Below, piece by piece: positions 1 through 11,739 of a stretch of 64,000 nucleotides of DNA. Within the stretch, counting starts at the first letter, position 1; every line of letters begins with the position of its first letter. Position numbers and translations under genes: made by a program. Under the pieces are notes generated by a model. The model did not search any database. It had not been told where the DNA came from and worked only from the letters and a program-made list of their open reading frames with translations. The stretch is from Terebella lapidaria (lineage: Eukaryota; Annelida; Polychaeta; Terebellida; Terebellidae), in assembly GCA_949152475.1 (NCBI GenBank), contig OX424560.1, positions 1,860,001-1,924,000 on the forward strand, given 5' to 3'.

Positions 1-135
1 GTAAGTTTTTTTCTAACTGGAAGAATATTGCTGAATAAGTTAACATTAGTTCCATTAGTTAAGTGTGTTAGTTTATTTACTTGTACAAATAAATTCTATA
101 TACAGTCGTTCAGGCAGTTACGAGAAACATTTTGG
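1..135 (+). repeat. Single copy of a dispersed minisatellite unit
   Basis: The stretch from about 15 to 108 (core AATAAGTTAACATTAG followed by a TTATTTACTTGTACAAATAAAT-like segment) matches the ~105-bp unit tandemly repeated at 11740-12735. It is followed by TTCAGGCAGTTACGAGAAAC, whose complement appears at 11290-11311 and 11688-11704. A related motif, GGCAGTATCGAGAAATG, lies at about 313. No gene is seen in 1-466. Confidence 0.6.
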
Positions 136-468
136 AAAAGTGCATATATCTTTATAATGATCGTCGAATGTTATGATATTTTTGCTGCGATGGATAGCAA
201 ATATTGTAACCATTTAACAACAGAAAATCGTGCGAATATATTCCCATTGTATTTTTAGCTGTAGGCCATAATCTAATGAATGAAATTTGGGTAGTTTAGA
301 TAGAATTCCGGCAGTATCGAGAAATGTTATGTTGTGAACAGTTTGAGCGACAAGGGACCATCGCATCGGTATACACAGAGATTATGACAACTATCGGAAT
401 GCTTTATGTAATATTGAATCATTATTTTATGTAATTTGTAAAGATTTATGCAAAAAATATCACACCTA

Positions 469-1105
469 CAGTGGCTGATTCATGCCATAATGTGTTTGTC
501 CTGAAGAGTTTTCGTCGCGACTTTAATTCTGACGACGGAAATGATTAAAATCGCGACCGAAACGTTTTCGCTGCAGCGGAAATATTCTTGCCGCGACCAA
601 AACATTCTTGTCGCAGCGAAAATAGTTGTTGTCGCAACTAAAACATTCTCGTCGCAGCGAAAACCATTGTTGCCGCGACCCAAAACATTTTCGCTGCAGC
701 GAAAATCGTTGTTGCCGCGACCAATACATTTCTGCTGCAGCGAGAATACTTACCGCCGCGGCGATAATTGCACTTAACTGTGAATATTCGCCGCGGCGAT
801 AATTGCAATAATAAACAATTTGTTCTCTTTGAGGTGATGAAAGAAAAGCGTTCTAACAAGTATGGCCATTCTCGCCGCGGCGATAATCATTTTCGCTGCA
901 GCGAGAATGTTTTGGTCGCGACGATAATGTTTTTGCCACAGCTAAAAGTATTTAATTCGCGGCGAGAATGTTTTCGCTGCAGCGAAAACGTTTTGGTCGC
1001 GGATTTAATGATTTCGGTCGCGATTTAAATAGTTTCAGTCGTCAGAATTAAATTCGCGACGAAAACTGTTCAGGGAAAACGCATTATGGCAAGAATCAGC
1101 CACCG
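469..1105. mobile_element. Foldback MITE, Tc1/mariner-like, TA target duplication
   Basis: The two ends are inverted copies: CAGTGGCTGATTC at 469 and GAATCAGCCACCG ending at 1105, flanked by TA at 467-468 and 1106-1107. The inverted similarity runs inward for more than 100 bp on each side and nearly to the centre. The interior is built of repeated GC-rich words (CTGCAGCG, CCGCGGCGA, TCGCGACC) alternating with AAAACNTT spacers. Size, TA duplication and lack of a coding region fit a mariner-type non-autonomous foldback element. Short open frames here follow from the regular repeats and are not genes. Confidence 0.75.
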
Positions 1106-1107
1106 TA

Positions 1108-1500
1108 CACACCGATTAACAACATCACGGGCAAAAGGCGAGAAATTCGAAAACGTAAATGTCGTGTACGTGATACCCACGGCCGCGGGTCCGTGTTTCG
1201 GAAAGGTTATCGACCCGCCGTAATTCAATGTTGCTGACAGGCCAAGCAAGGGTTGCATGTGTTAACATAGGCCTATAAACAGTACATGAGATAACTGTTT
1301 ATTTAAAAATTAACAGCCGTCACCGTCTCAGTAAACATGTGAATAGACGTACGAAATCGACGTGTCACAAGCATGAACTGGAAACACAGTTAACGACAAT
1401 ACAATGCATAATTTATTCGATGTTAATTAGATATATTGATGAAAATTATTTAACAATCTTTTTGACACGTTTTTCGTGTTCCTATAAAAACAAATATACA
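1108..1500. other. Gap without recognised feature
   Basis: This is AT-rich unique-looking DNA between the foldback MITE and the LTR element. I see no open frame with coding character, RNA gene or clear repeat. Confidence 0.5.
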
Positions 1501-2458
1501 TGTAGCAGTGACACCAAAAAAGAGACGGGCACTGAGCTTTTAATATTTTATTGAACCATGTAAAACCATAAGACCACAGGGAAGCCCTGTAATATATAAT
1601 AACATATGATATAATACAAGTAAAAACAAGTTTGACAATCACACAGAAAAACACAAACACATGACTTAAAATAGTAACAAATAAACAGAACTTATGAAAT
1701 ATTAAGCATGACAGTAACTATGGTGGCCACAGAAACTTATACCAATAATAACTACATGATTATGAAAACCCTAATGATGTGAGAACTACATGTATCTTTA
1801 CTATATACCTGGTAAACAATAATTATACTAAAGTGACTTATGGAGTGATTGTTACAGAAACAATTGCACACCTAACTAAAACACTCACCCCAGAGTAATC
1901 TGGAGGCTTGAATAACCCTGCTGCTGTCTGACAGGCTCTATGCTAGATGCTGTAAAATATCATATACACAATAGTAATAATTGTATTCAGAAATGAAACT
2001 AAACCAGTTATTGTCTACTAATACACAAGGCAAGTTGAAGTAACTTTTCCTCAAAGATCAAAGACAAAATATTTGGCAATATACAATATTAAACCAGACA
2101 TGATATAAATACCTTATGAGTGAATCCAAATACAAATCCAATGAACAATGGTGAAAGCTATTCAATGAATCCAATGGTAAAGTATGTGATGAATGATATT
2201 TCCAATGTTGATGGTCTGATGGCAAGATGGCTGAGTGAATGAAAAATGTTTGAATTTGCCTCTAAATACTTGTTTACTTAACAACCAGCCTCACTCTCAT
2301 ACACACAACACACACTCAGGTAAGCATGCACACTACTGACACCTGATGAATGACATGAAAAGGAAACATGGTGAAAACATGATGCCGTTATGATTGTACT
2401 AAATGGATCATTATGCAATCGTGAATGATATGAATGCAATGAATTCATCCCTGTTACA
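1501..2458 (-). repeat. 3' LTR of the Ty3/gypsy element
   Basis: This 958-bp repeat starts TGTAGCAG and ends CTGTTACA. It matches 8998-9770 plus 10360-10549 almost base for base. Because the element reads leftward, this is the 3' LTR; it lies directly downstream of the polypurine tract. Confidence 0.92.
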
Positions 2459-2472
2459 CACTCCCCTCCACC
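2459..2472 (-). promoter_or_regulatory. Polypurine tract
   Basis: On the minus strand this reads GGTGGAGGGGAGTG, almost all purine, ending exactly at the 3' LTR boundary. That is the expected position for the plus-strand primer of an LTR element. Confidence 0.8.
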
Positions 2473-2687
2473 GATGAATGTTGTCCCAACATTCGACCGA
2501 AAATAAATAAATAAATAAATAAATACGTCAGTGAAACATGGTTACGGTTACATTTTGAACAGATTAGTTCCCTGAATTAGCAAAATCGATATCAGGTACA
2601 AGCAAACAAAAAAATTAATAAATAGATCATGCAAACTAATTCAAATGTCAAACAAAACAAAATGCAGAGAAAATCAGGTACCTGACA
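2459..2687. other. Non-coding 3' leader of the LTR element with (AAAT)n
   Basis: This is the short stretch between the end of pol and the 3' LTR. It includes an AAAT microsatellite at about 2500-2525 and no reading frame. Confidence 0.6.
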
Positions 2688-5600
2688 TCAGTTTGAGTTG
2701 ACAACATCGATAATTGCTTGACAAAGAGAGGTGGACATACCTTGGAATTTGTCGTCTGTAGCAAGCTCTTTTAGAACTTCTACCTTGGAGATCCATTCAG
2801 GCTGTTCTGTACCTATGTGAGACATAACAAACTCACCTTGAGATATCCATTTTGGTTGTGATTTAAGCCTATTACTCCGACGGGGTGCTGGGACTGGCCT
2901 TGCAATATACTCCCTTTCTTCCTGATTGGATGACTTAGTTTCTGAGGGTTCCTGTACATCCTCTCCCCCCTGGTTTGGAACATCCGCTGCTCCTGCAGGC
3001 TGGGTAGCCCGGGCTGGCTCAGGTACAGTCTCAATGACCTTGTAATCAAATTCTTCTTCACTCTCCGTCTCGTCCCTATCACTTAGTTCTGTGGGTGGGG
3101 TTGACTCTAGTGTGACTGGCTCTGTTTGCTGAACTTCCCCAACAGGATCTGTTGGTTCCTGCTCTGGTTCCCGTTGTGGTAATGATCCAATGGGTAGCAG
3201 TAAGTTCCTGTGTAGCGTTCTCTGAGGTCCTTCACCATCCTCACGCTCCACAATATAAACGGGTATTTCAGGATGAGGGTGTTGTGCAACAATGTAGGGT
3301 ACCTGTTCCCATCGGTCTGCTAGTTTGTGTTTACCATCGAAAGCTAAGCGTTTGACCAGAACCCTATCTCCTTCCTGAACAACAGCTCCACGGCACTTGA
3401 TGTCGTAGTATTGCTTTTGTCGTTCCTGTGCTGCTCCCGTCCTTGTTGATGCGATCTTGTAGGCCTTGCTGAGATCCTTCTTCAGGCTACTTATGTATTT
3501 ATCATGATCCTGCTCCGTATGGTCATTCTCGTTCACCAACCCGAGCACTACATCCAATGCCAGGCGCGGTTGTCGCCCGAACATCAGGTAAAATGGGGTG
3601 AAACCTGTACTATCATGACGAGTACAATTGTACGCGTGAACGAGTGGTCCAACTTCTGCTTTCCAATTTACCTTCTTTTCTGGATCTAGCGTTCCTAACA
3701 TTGACAGTAATGTTCTATTGAATCGTTCAGTTAACCCATTTCCTGCCGGATGATAAGGTGAGGTTCTTGATTTTTCCATACCAGTTATTTCACATAGCTC
3801 CCGGATTACCTTCCCTTCGAAATTGGCGCCCTGGTCACTGTGGAGTCGCTTTGGAAACCCATAGTGTGTGATGAATCCATTGAACAGTGATTCAGCTGTA
3901 ACCCTGGCAGTCTGGTTCTTTGTTGGTATGGCGATAGCATACTTAGTGAAATGGTCTGTTATCACAAGTATATGTTGGTAGCCTCCTTTTGATGCCTCCA
4001 GAGTCAAAAAATCCATACATACCAATTCCATGGGTTGGGATGTGACGATGTTGAGGAGTGGAGCTCTGTCCTTACATGGTGTTTTCCGACGTAGACACCG
4101 CTCACACTGCTTGATATGGTTTTCAACATCAGCATTCATGCAAGGCCAATACACTCGGTCCTTGAGAGTAGCTAGTACTCGATCTCTACCAAGATGTCCC
4201 ATGTCATCATGAGCTCCGACTATTGCTTGTGGACGAAACTTGGCTGGTAGGACTAACTGGAACTTACTTTCATCATTGTCTTGACAGTGTCTGTACAGTA
4301 GACCCCTCCGAACAACTAGGCGCTTATACTCACGGAGCATGACTTTTTCCTCCCTTGTCTGTACCAGTTGCTGAGGCACGCTAGTCTTGTTTGTCACGGC
4401 TCGAAGGAATTTGTTGATGCTGATGTCTTGCATCTGTTCTTTCCGCCAGTCACGCGGTGCAAAGTCCTGATACAGGTCAAAGTTTTCTGGCAACACGGCT
4501 GAGAGTGACAGACACTCAATAAGTGGCGTTATGGTAGCATGAGTCTGACACAGTACCTTTATGTGATCTGATGGTATAGTGATGTATCCCTCTGTTTGAA
4601 TGTTTGCTGGCAGTCGTGATAGTATGTCAGCGTCGATATTAATTCTACCAGGCCTGTATTTGATTGTGAAATTGTAGTCACTTAGACCAGACACCCATCT
4701 TTGACTAGTCGCGTCGAGTCTAGTACATACGTCATGAGGTTGTTGTCCGTATAGATGGTGAATGTTGACGCATACAGATAGTCGTGGAATTTTGTTGTTA
4801 CCGACCACTTGAGAGCTAAAAATTCCAGTTTATGCACTGGGTAGTGGCGTTCAGATCTTGACAACCCTCTTGATGCATAAGCGATTACCCGTTGTTTACC
4901 TTGTTGTTCTTGGTATAACACAGCCCCAAGACCATGTCCACTCGCATCCGTGTGCAGAATGAATGGCTTACTGTAGTCTGGGTATGCTAGGATAGGTGGC
5001 GACATCAGTAACTCACGCACATGGTCGAATGCATTCTGCTGCTCATCTTCCCACTTCCAGCTCTTGTTTTCTGCAGGTTTGCTGACATGTCGCCTGTGCT
5101 TCTTCTTGTTAGGTGTTCCAGCTAATAGTTCACTCAGTGGTTTGGTGATTTTGGCAAAATCTTTCACAAATTTCCTGTAATATCCACAGAAACCCAGGAA
5201 CATACGAATGTCCTCTGTAGACTTTGGTGTGGGCCACGTTTTTATCTTCTGAATCTTCTCTGGATCTGTTTCGATACCACTACTGGATACTATATGACCG
5301 ACATACTTAACTTTGTCCTGGAAGATGTTGCATTTCTTTGGAGAGAGTTTAAGACCTATTTCTCTCAATCTTGCGAATACCAACCTCAGGTGTTGTATAT
5401 GTTCCTCGAACGTCTTGCTGACGACAATGACGTCATCCAGGTAAATATGACAAACTTTCTGGTCGTTGATGTGTAGATCCACCAGTGAATCTTCCATTAA
5501 GCGCTGGTAGGTTGCAGGTGCGTTAGATAAGCCGAATGGAAGCCGGTTGTACTCATACAAACCCAGTGGGCCAAGAGTGAAGGCTGTAATTGGCTTGTCC

Positions 5601-6830
5601 TTCTCTTCGACTTCGATCTGATGGTAGCCACTTTTCATATCTAACACGCTATAATATTTGTTCCCTCCAAGCCCTTCAAGGATGTCGTCTATTCGTGGTA
5701 GTGCAAATGCGTCCTTGATTGTTCTCTTATTTAGCTGCCTATAATCCACGCAGAGGCGAAGACTCTTGTCCTTTTTTCTGACCAGCACGATGTTGGATGC
5801 CCACGGGCTACGGCTTTTGCGGATGATCCCGGTGTCCAACAGCTGTTTGATGTGTTGACGCACTTCTGTGTACATCGCTGGTGGTATTTTGCGATGTTTC
5901 TGTTTGAATGGAGCATAGTTGTCAAGGTTGATCTTATGCTTCACGAGATTAGTAAATCCTACGTCCATATCATTTTTGGAGAAAATGTCTTCCCAGTCTT
6001 TAATGAAGGACTCGACTTGCTGTTTTTCCAAAGGTGATAACATGGAATTTTCCAAGTTGATATTTACTGGTGGGGTTGCTTCATCTACTACCTGTGTACT
6101 GTGTGTATTACCTGTTGTAACGTCTGTTACAGGATCGCAGGCTTGGACTTCACAAATTACCGAACTTGGCTCGAAAACTACTGGTCTGCTGGTGAGATTA
6201 CATACTTGTACCATGAACAGGCATTGTTTCTGATCTATCTGCACGATGGTCGGGGTTATACTCACTCCAGCTGTTGTGGATTCACTAGCTTCAGTTATCC
6301 CCAGAGATGCTACGGTAGCTACCAGCTTGTCCGTCTTACATGGTATGTTGACTATGCTGTTACTCTGAACAACCACTTTCTTGTAGGATGCACATTTCAT
6401 AATACATAGTCGTCCAGCTGCTTTGTTAAGTTGCCTCGATTGGATTTTCATACAACGGAATACAAGGTACCAAGAATCTGGTAGATTTGCCGTTTGTTGA
6501 CATCTTTCTCCGTACTTGGCTTTTGTCCTCTCCATCAGCTCTTTGAGAATGTTTGTTCCCAGGATGACTGGGACTTTTGCAGAATATCTGGTGTCTGGAA
6601 CGACTAGCATGATACAACCTATCAAATCCTGAAGTATCGGAGTTGAAACATCCACTTCAATGTATCCCAGATATGGCAGTTTTTGACCTCCTGCGCCCTC
6701 TATGTCGAGTACAAATTCTGTGATTGGCTTGATGGGTTGGCTACTGAACCACTCATCATACTCCCTGTGGCATATAGTTGACACATTTGATCCAGTGTCT
6801 AACAGTGCACGACATGAATGTCCATCTAGT
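2688..6830 (-). CDS. pol: pol region of the Ty3/gypsy element (PR-RT-RNaseH-IN)
   Basis: Aspartic protease motif DTGSNVS lies near 6800. The reverse transcriptase spans about 5250-5960 with the active-site motif YLDD near 5430. RNase H follows at about 4700-5050, with the TDAS motif. Integrase begins with an HHCC zinc module at about 4090-4220, continues with the catalytic core (D near 4010, D of HSDQGANF near 3830, E of ERFNRTL near 3715), and has a GPY/F-like chromatin-binding C-terminal part before a proline- and acid-rich tail. The integrase-last order and the motifs are those of Metaviridae. It is treated as a fossil: nearly whole, with about one break. Confidence 0.9.
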
Positions 6831-6918
6831 AGAACATCACTTTCATTGGCATGTCCAACGATACTATTGACTCTGTCGTACGATGTGTTCGAGTCTGCCG
6901 CACTGGAATGACAGACTC

Positions 6919-8010
6919 CTAGTAGTTTAAATATCTGTTTGGCTGGTTAGGGATGCGAGCACGACATCCCCTGGCAATATGTCCTGGCTGTCGACAACGG
7001 TAGCAGATGATTTCATTGTGATCTTCCTGCTGTCCGCATTCTCTGTACTGTTGCTGCGGTTGATCCGGATCCCATTGTCGATTCCATTGCTGATTTCCCC
7101 AGTTGTTCGATCTATTCTGTATCTGTCCTTGAAAGTTGCCATGGTGATACCCACGACCACGCCCACGGTTACCTCGATCACTTGGTCTGTACTGATCTTT
7201 CTGCCCTCTAGATTCTGTCGACTTTGCAGTTCCCTGAGCTTTCAGATTTTCTTGGAGCTCCTCAAACTTGCTGCTGAGTTGGCAAACTTTTGCTGTGAGT
7301 TCTTCAAGCTCTGGTGATTTTTCAGCAGTGGCCATGTGCACGTGTCCTTTCTTTGATTCCATGGACAATTCGCTCTCGATTTTCCGGACTTCAATGAGAA
7401 GTTTGTCGAAATCGCTGATTGTGTCGACTTTGTGCCTTGCTGCTTCTTTCAAGTGTGGTAGTAGTCCACTCCAGAACTTCGGCCGGAGCATATCATTAGC
7501 GGAGCTGCTGGACAGTGGATTTTGTTGAAATGATCTATCAAGCAAATCCTCCAGACGGCAACCCCAAGCTGATACTTTCTCATTCGGCAGCTGTTTGGCA
7601 CTATAGAACTGGGTCAGCAGATGCTCTTGATCTTCGACAAGTCCATAGATGCCGTCCAGTTTGACGAAAACGTCTCTCATTCCTGCGCTGAGTCCGAGCC
7701 TTCGTACAGCATTAGCGGCATCTCCTCGAAGTGATTTCTTGGCGGCGGTGCATATTTCTGCCTTGCTGTGGGTTCCTTCCTGCAGAAGTGTACTCACCTC
7801 ATACCTCCAGGACTCGTAGGAAATCTCCTTTGGATCACCACTGCCTGAGAATGGAGTGATCCGTGGCATGTGCACTATGTGAGTTTTCTTACCTTCATCT
7901 GGTTGTGATGCAGAGTGTTCTGGCACCTTACCTTTCACATAGTCGATCATCCAATTTTCTAAGGACTGTTGATCATCGAATTTAGGCTTGACCTCCATTG
8001 ACTCAAACAT
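6919..8010 (-). CDS. gag: gag region of the Ty3/gypsy element
   Basis: This open frame of about 363 residues has a retrotransposon Gag-like helical region in the middle, an arginine/glycine- and glutamine-rich linker, and one CCHC zinc knuckle near the C-terminus (CYRCRQPGHIARGC). In this family Gag forms the particle and the knuckle binds the element RNA. It lies directly upstream of pol on the same strand, as expected. Confidence 0.88.
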   Translation of the reverse strand: MFESMEVKPKFDDQQSLENWMIDYVKGKVPEHSASQPDEGKKTHIVHMPRITPFSGSGDPKEISYESWRYEVSTLLQEGTHSKAEICTAAKKSLRGDAANAVRRLGLSAGMRDVFVKLDGIYGLVEDQEHLLTQFYSAKQLPNEKVSAWGCRLEDLLDRSFQQNPLSSSSANDMLRPKFWSGLLPHLKEAARHKVDTISDFDKLLIEVRKIESELSMESKKGHVHMATAEKSPELEELTAKVCQLSSKFEELQENLKAQGTAKSTESRGQKDQYRPSDRGNRGRGRGYHHGNFQGQIQNRSNNWGNQQWNRQWDPDQPQQQYRECGQQEDHNEIICYRCRQPGHIARGCRARIPNQPNRYLNY

Positions 8011-8980
8011 ACAAGTTTTTGTTTTTCATCTTCCGTGAAAGTGGCCATGCTTGCACGCTTATTGTGTAATAAATTAGTACAAGCAGAGTCAATAGAAAAC
8101 ACACAATATAATCAATATGAAATACAAACACAAACAACACAATCATTCAGTGTTAGAATGAAAAAAAAGTCAATCAATCAATCACACAAGCTTTCAACCA
8201 CACGAGGGTGAAATGCAATGAAGATGATCCTAAGTCCTAAGTAATATGTCTATACTACCTATACTAGTGATCAACTAAATTAATAATTTACTAATAACCT
8301 AATAATGAAGAAGACTTATTTAGGGTGAAAGAAGAAACTAAGTACCAAGGCTACTTATCTATGAAACTAAGTATGGGAAACCTTAAATACAATTAAGTAT
8401 CAACTCACATTTAAAATCTTTGTTCTGTGGTTCACCTATGTGAAGACAAATAGCTTTTTTTTAAAATTTTTTTATAAAATCACCATCTATACCATAAAAT
8501 TATCTGAATGGATGATAGATGATATATAATATAATAACCACTCACTATGGTGACAGTTGACTAGAAGACTTGACCAACTGTATTGTCCGAAGGCTTGCTG
8601 CTTGACACGATGCGACACTGACACAGCGATGCGAAGCGTTGACACGGCGACTTGACACAGCCACACGACAAGTTGACCTCTGACTAGAACCTTCGGCTGG
8701 ACATGCTGGAGACTCAGGATGATGACGACTGACGATGACACGATGTGATGACGTGACCGGATGATGCGACTTCCCACAGCCGGGTGACACAGCTGGATGA
8801 TACTTGGATTCGACCCGATGACACGACTTGACACGACTTGACACGACCCGCTGACACGACCCGCTGACACGACTTGACACGATCGGGTGATGCTCTGCTG
8901 CTGGTGTCGGGTCCCTGTGCAGGTAACTGGTCGAGGTGATGGTCAGACAGCTGGTCTTATGGTCATGGAATTACATGGTC
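8011..8980 (-). other. 5' leader of the LTR element with GC-rich short repeats
   Basis: This is non-coding sequence between the primer-binding site and gag. From about 8560 to 8890 it carries imperfect tandem copies of a GACACGACTTGACACGAC-like unit, which give overlapping open frames that do not look like proteins. Confidence 0.6.
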
Positions 8981-8994
8981 GGGTCTGGGCACCA
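8981..8994 (-). promoter_or_regulatory. Candidate tRNA primer-binding site
   Basis: On the minus strand this reads TGGTGCCCAGACCC, three bases inside the 5' LTR. A primer-binding site begins with TGG, pairing with a tRNA CCA end. Which tRNA it matches is not decided here. Confidence 0.6.
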
Positions 8995-8997
8995 TTT

Positions 8998-10549
8998 TGT
9001 AGCAGTGACACCAAATAAGAGACGGGCACTGAGCTTTTAATATTTTATTGAACCATGTAAAACCATAAGACCACAGGGAAGCCCTGTAATATATAATAAC
9101 ATATGATATAATACAAGTAAAAACAAGTTTGACAATCACACAGAAAAACACAAACACATGACTTAAAATAGTAACAAATAAACAGAACTTATGAAATATT
9201 AAGCATGACAGTAACTATGGTGGCCACAGAAACTTATACCAATAATAACTACATGATTATGAAAACCCTAATGATGTGAGAACTACATGTATCTTTACTA
9301 TATACCTGGTAAACAATAATTATACTAAAGTGACTTATGGAGTGATTGTTACAGAAACAATTGCACACCTAACTAAAACACTCACCCCAGAGTAATCTGG
9401 AGGCTTGAATAACCCTGCTGCTGTCTGACAGGCTCTATGCTAGATGCTGTAAAATATCATATACACAATAGTAATAATTGTATTCAGAAATGAAACTAAA
9501 CCAGTTATTGTCTACTAATACACAAGGCAAGTTGAAGTAACTTTTCCTCAAAGATCAAAGACAAAATATTTGGCAATATACAATATTAAACCAGACATGA
9601 TATAAATACCTTATGAGTGAATCCAAATACAAATCCAATGAACAATGGTGAAAGCTATTCAATGAATCCAATGGTAAAGTATGTGATGAATGATATTTCC
9701 AATGTTGATGGTCTGATGGCAAGATGGCTGAGTGAATGAAAAATGTTTGAATTTGCCTCTAAATACTTGTTGTGCGGCGTTAGCCGTACTATATCTGTTA
9801 GTGTAATTTTGACCCCATGGTACCACTGGTGAGGAGCTTGTCCATGCGTGGACTTATTGCTACCGAATTAAGTCAGCGATGACATTATCCATATTTTATG
9901 TCACAATCTCAGATTACAACAAAGTTAAGTAGCAAATATTGAACAAAGAAAACATACACCTTGGTCGTTTGTGGAAAGTGCAACTAAAACACATTTTGGC
10001 AAGAATAATGGACGAATCGACAAACAAATGCGAGTGATAATCAATTTTCGCATGGACAAGCTCTGCACCAGTATTGGAGGTATTATGGTAGTGTAAGACC
10101 ATTTACGAGAATTGTTCTCTGTGAGAGGGAAGTAGAGAGTTATTACAATACGAGTTCGAGTTACAATACGATTCGAGTTCATTGTTTCATATTGTTATCA
10201 ACAAGACCCACAATATTTTGTTTGGTTGTTTAACCAAGAAATGAGTTTCGTGTCTACTTATCCTTGATTTTTTTCGTATTCACTCAGCCTCGAGTACTGG
10301 TTCTACTCTCCTTTGTCCCTGTGGCCGCACACGTAACCTCAAGTTCTGCTGTTGTGATGCTTGTTTACTTAACAACCAGCCTCACTCTCATACACACAAC
10401 ACACACTCAGGTAAGCATGCACACTACTGACACCTGATGAATGACATGAAAAGGAAACATGGTGAAAACATGATGCCGTTATGATTGTACTAAATGGATC
10501 ATTATGCAATCGTGAATGATATGAATGCAATGAATTCATCCCTGTTACA
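8998..10549 (-). repeat. 5' LTR of the Ty3/gypsy element, carrying an insertion
   Basis: The LTR sequence 8998-9770 continues at 10360-10549, interrupted by 589 bp. Without the insertion its length equals the 3' LTR to within a few bases. Confidence 0.9.
9771..10359. mobile_element. 589-bp insertion inside the 5' LTR
   Basis: CTTGT is present at 9766-9770 and again at 10360-10364, while the other LTR has it once, so this is an insertion with a 5-bp target duplication. The insert begins TGTGCGGCG and has GGCCGCACACG near its far end, but no clear TG...CA ends and no gene. A solo LTR of another family is possible. It is younger than the host element. Confidence 0.75.
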
Positions 10550-11739
10550 TACATAGTTTGGATATTAACTCAATAACTCGTGCTTATAAAGTCCAAAATA
10601 TATACTGTACATGTAACACATGAAACAATTTAAGCAATGTTACATGGATCATTGGGTGAGTGACGTTGATACAACACTATAGCCATAGATATCTAGTATG
10701 ACTGTAGCTACCCTTTTTTTTCTCCTATTGTTATGAGCGTACCAAAAACGAGATTTAAAACGTCAAATTGCGTGATTTTGATTTTCTGGATATTGAATCC
10801 ATGTACATTTCCCGCCAATTTTCTGCCAAACATTTTTTCGATCTCTCTCTCTCTCTCTTTCTCTGTCCAACCCCCGCCCCCCCCCCCCCCCCCCTCTATC
10901 CCACCTCCACCTGCCCCGTCTCATTATTATACATTTAGGTGACATATTCGACTCTCGCAGGTAATATTTACCAAACTGATATATGTGTATTGTCTATGGA
11001 TGTTTCCATTTTGTACTCCGTAGCATCCTATTGATAACCTTTTCAAGCCATATGCAAGCTTTGTGTTAGTATAAATGTAGAATGTTTCAAGGATTTATCA
11101 TTATCATTAATTCGCTATACATAAAATAAATACCACAAATTTATATTTTGACATATAGCAGAATTATACGTGTCACTTGCGACATTCGTGAATGTTATTT
11201 TTATTTCATCATATATTTTTTATATGGAGCTATGCTGACAAATCCACATCGAACTATAATATGCGTACGACGATACCACCCCAGAATGACGTTTCTCGTA
11301 ACTGACTGAATTTCTGCAAAAGGTTTCTTACTCAGCATTAACTGATAAAATCTTGTAGATGTGACAAACTCTCCTATTTTAATCCCGACACATACCCCAT
11401 ACATATAAAACATAAATATATAAAAAAAATACAATTGCTTTAGGATGTTCTCAGCTGCCTTTCGCAGCATGAGCGATTTACGACAGTTTGTGCGGTACAA
11501 ATATAAGGCGACTGCTATATGCTCATCCTTGAATCTCATGTAAGGAAAATACGGTGATGGTGTTTTTTCTCCACCATAAAAGCGCAAATGATATGGTTTC
11601 AACGTAATACCAGTACCTTTGGAATACAATAGATATTCTTATTTTTAACACCGTATCAATCTTTACATTTCTCGATACTGCCTGAATCTCGTAACTGCCT
11701 GAATGACTGTACTATGTAGGTTCTGAATGACTGTACTAC
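10550..11739. other. Gene-free AT-rich stretch with CT and C homopolymer tracts
   Basis: A (CT)n run at about 10840-10860 is followed by a run of about 20 C at 10873-10893. An open frame of 142 codons on the minus strand (11201-11629) shows no recognisable domain and is not called as a gene. Confidence 0.5.

Larger units (their letters stand above)
1501..10549 (-). mobile_element. Ty3/gypsy-type LTR retrotransposon
   Basis: The element runs leftward. It has two direct LTRs (1501-2458 and 8998-10549), a gag region, a pol region ordered protease, reverse transcriptase, RNase H, integrase (the Ty3/gypsy order), a polypurine tract and a candidate primer-binding site. The LTR termini are TGTA...TACA. 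Both flanks read TACA (1497-1500 and 10550-10553), a 4-bp target duplication. Read by eye, the two LTRs differ at very few places outside a later insertion in the right one, so integration was recent. It looks nearly whole, with perhaps one break in pol. No envelope-like reading frame is seen. Confidence 0.93.

Noticed and set aside
480-1028. Several small overlapping frames
   Set aside because: Translations of the ordered words of the foldback MITE on both strands.
8487-8880. Overlapping 111- and 127-codon frames near the 5' LTR
   Set aside because: Fall in short GC-rich tandem repeats of the leader and have biased Ser/Val/His composition without domains.
11201-11629. 142-codon open frame on the minus strand
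   Set aside because: No recognisable domain, odd composition, AT-rich context and no splice or repeat support; probably chance.
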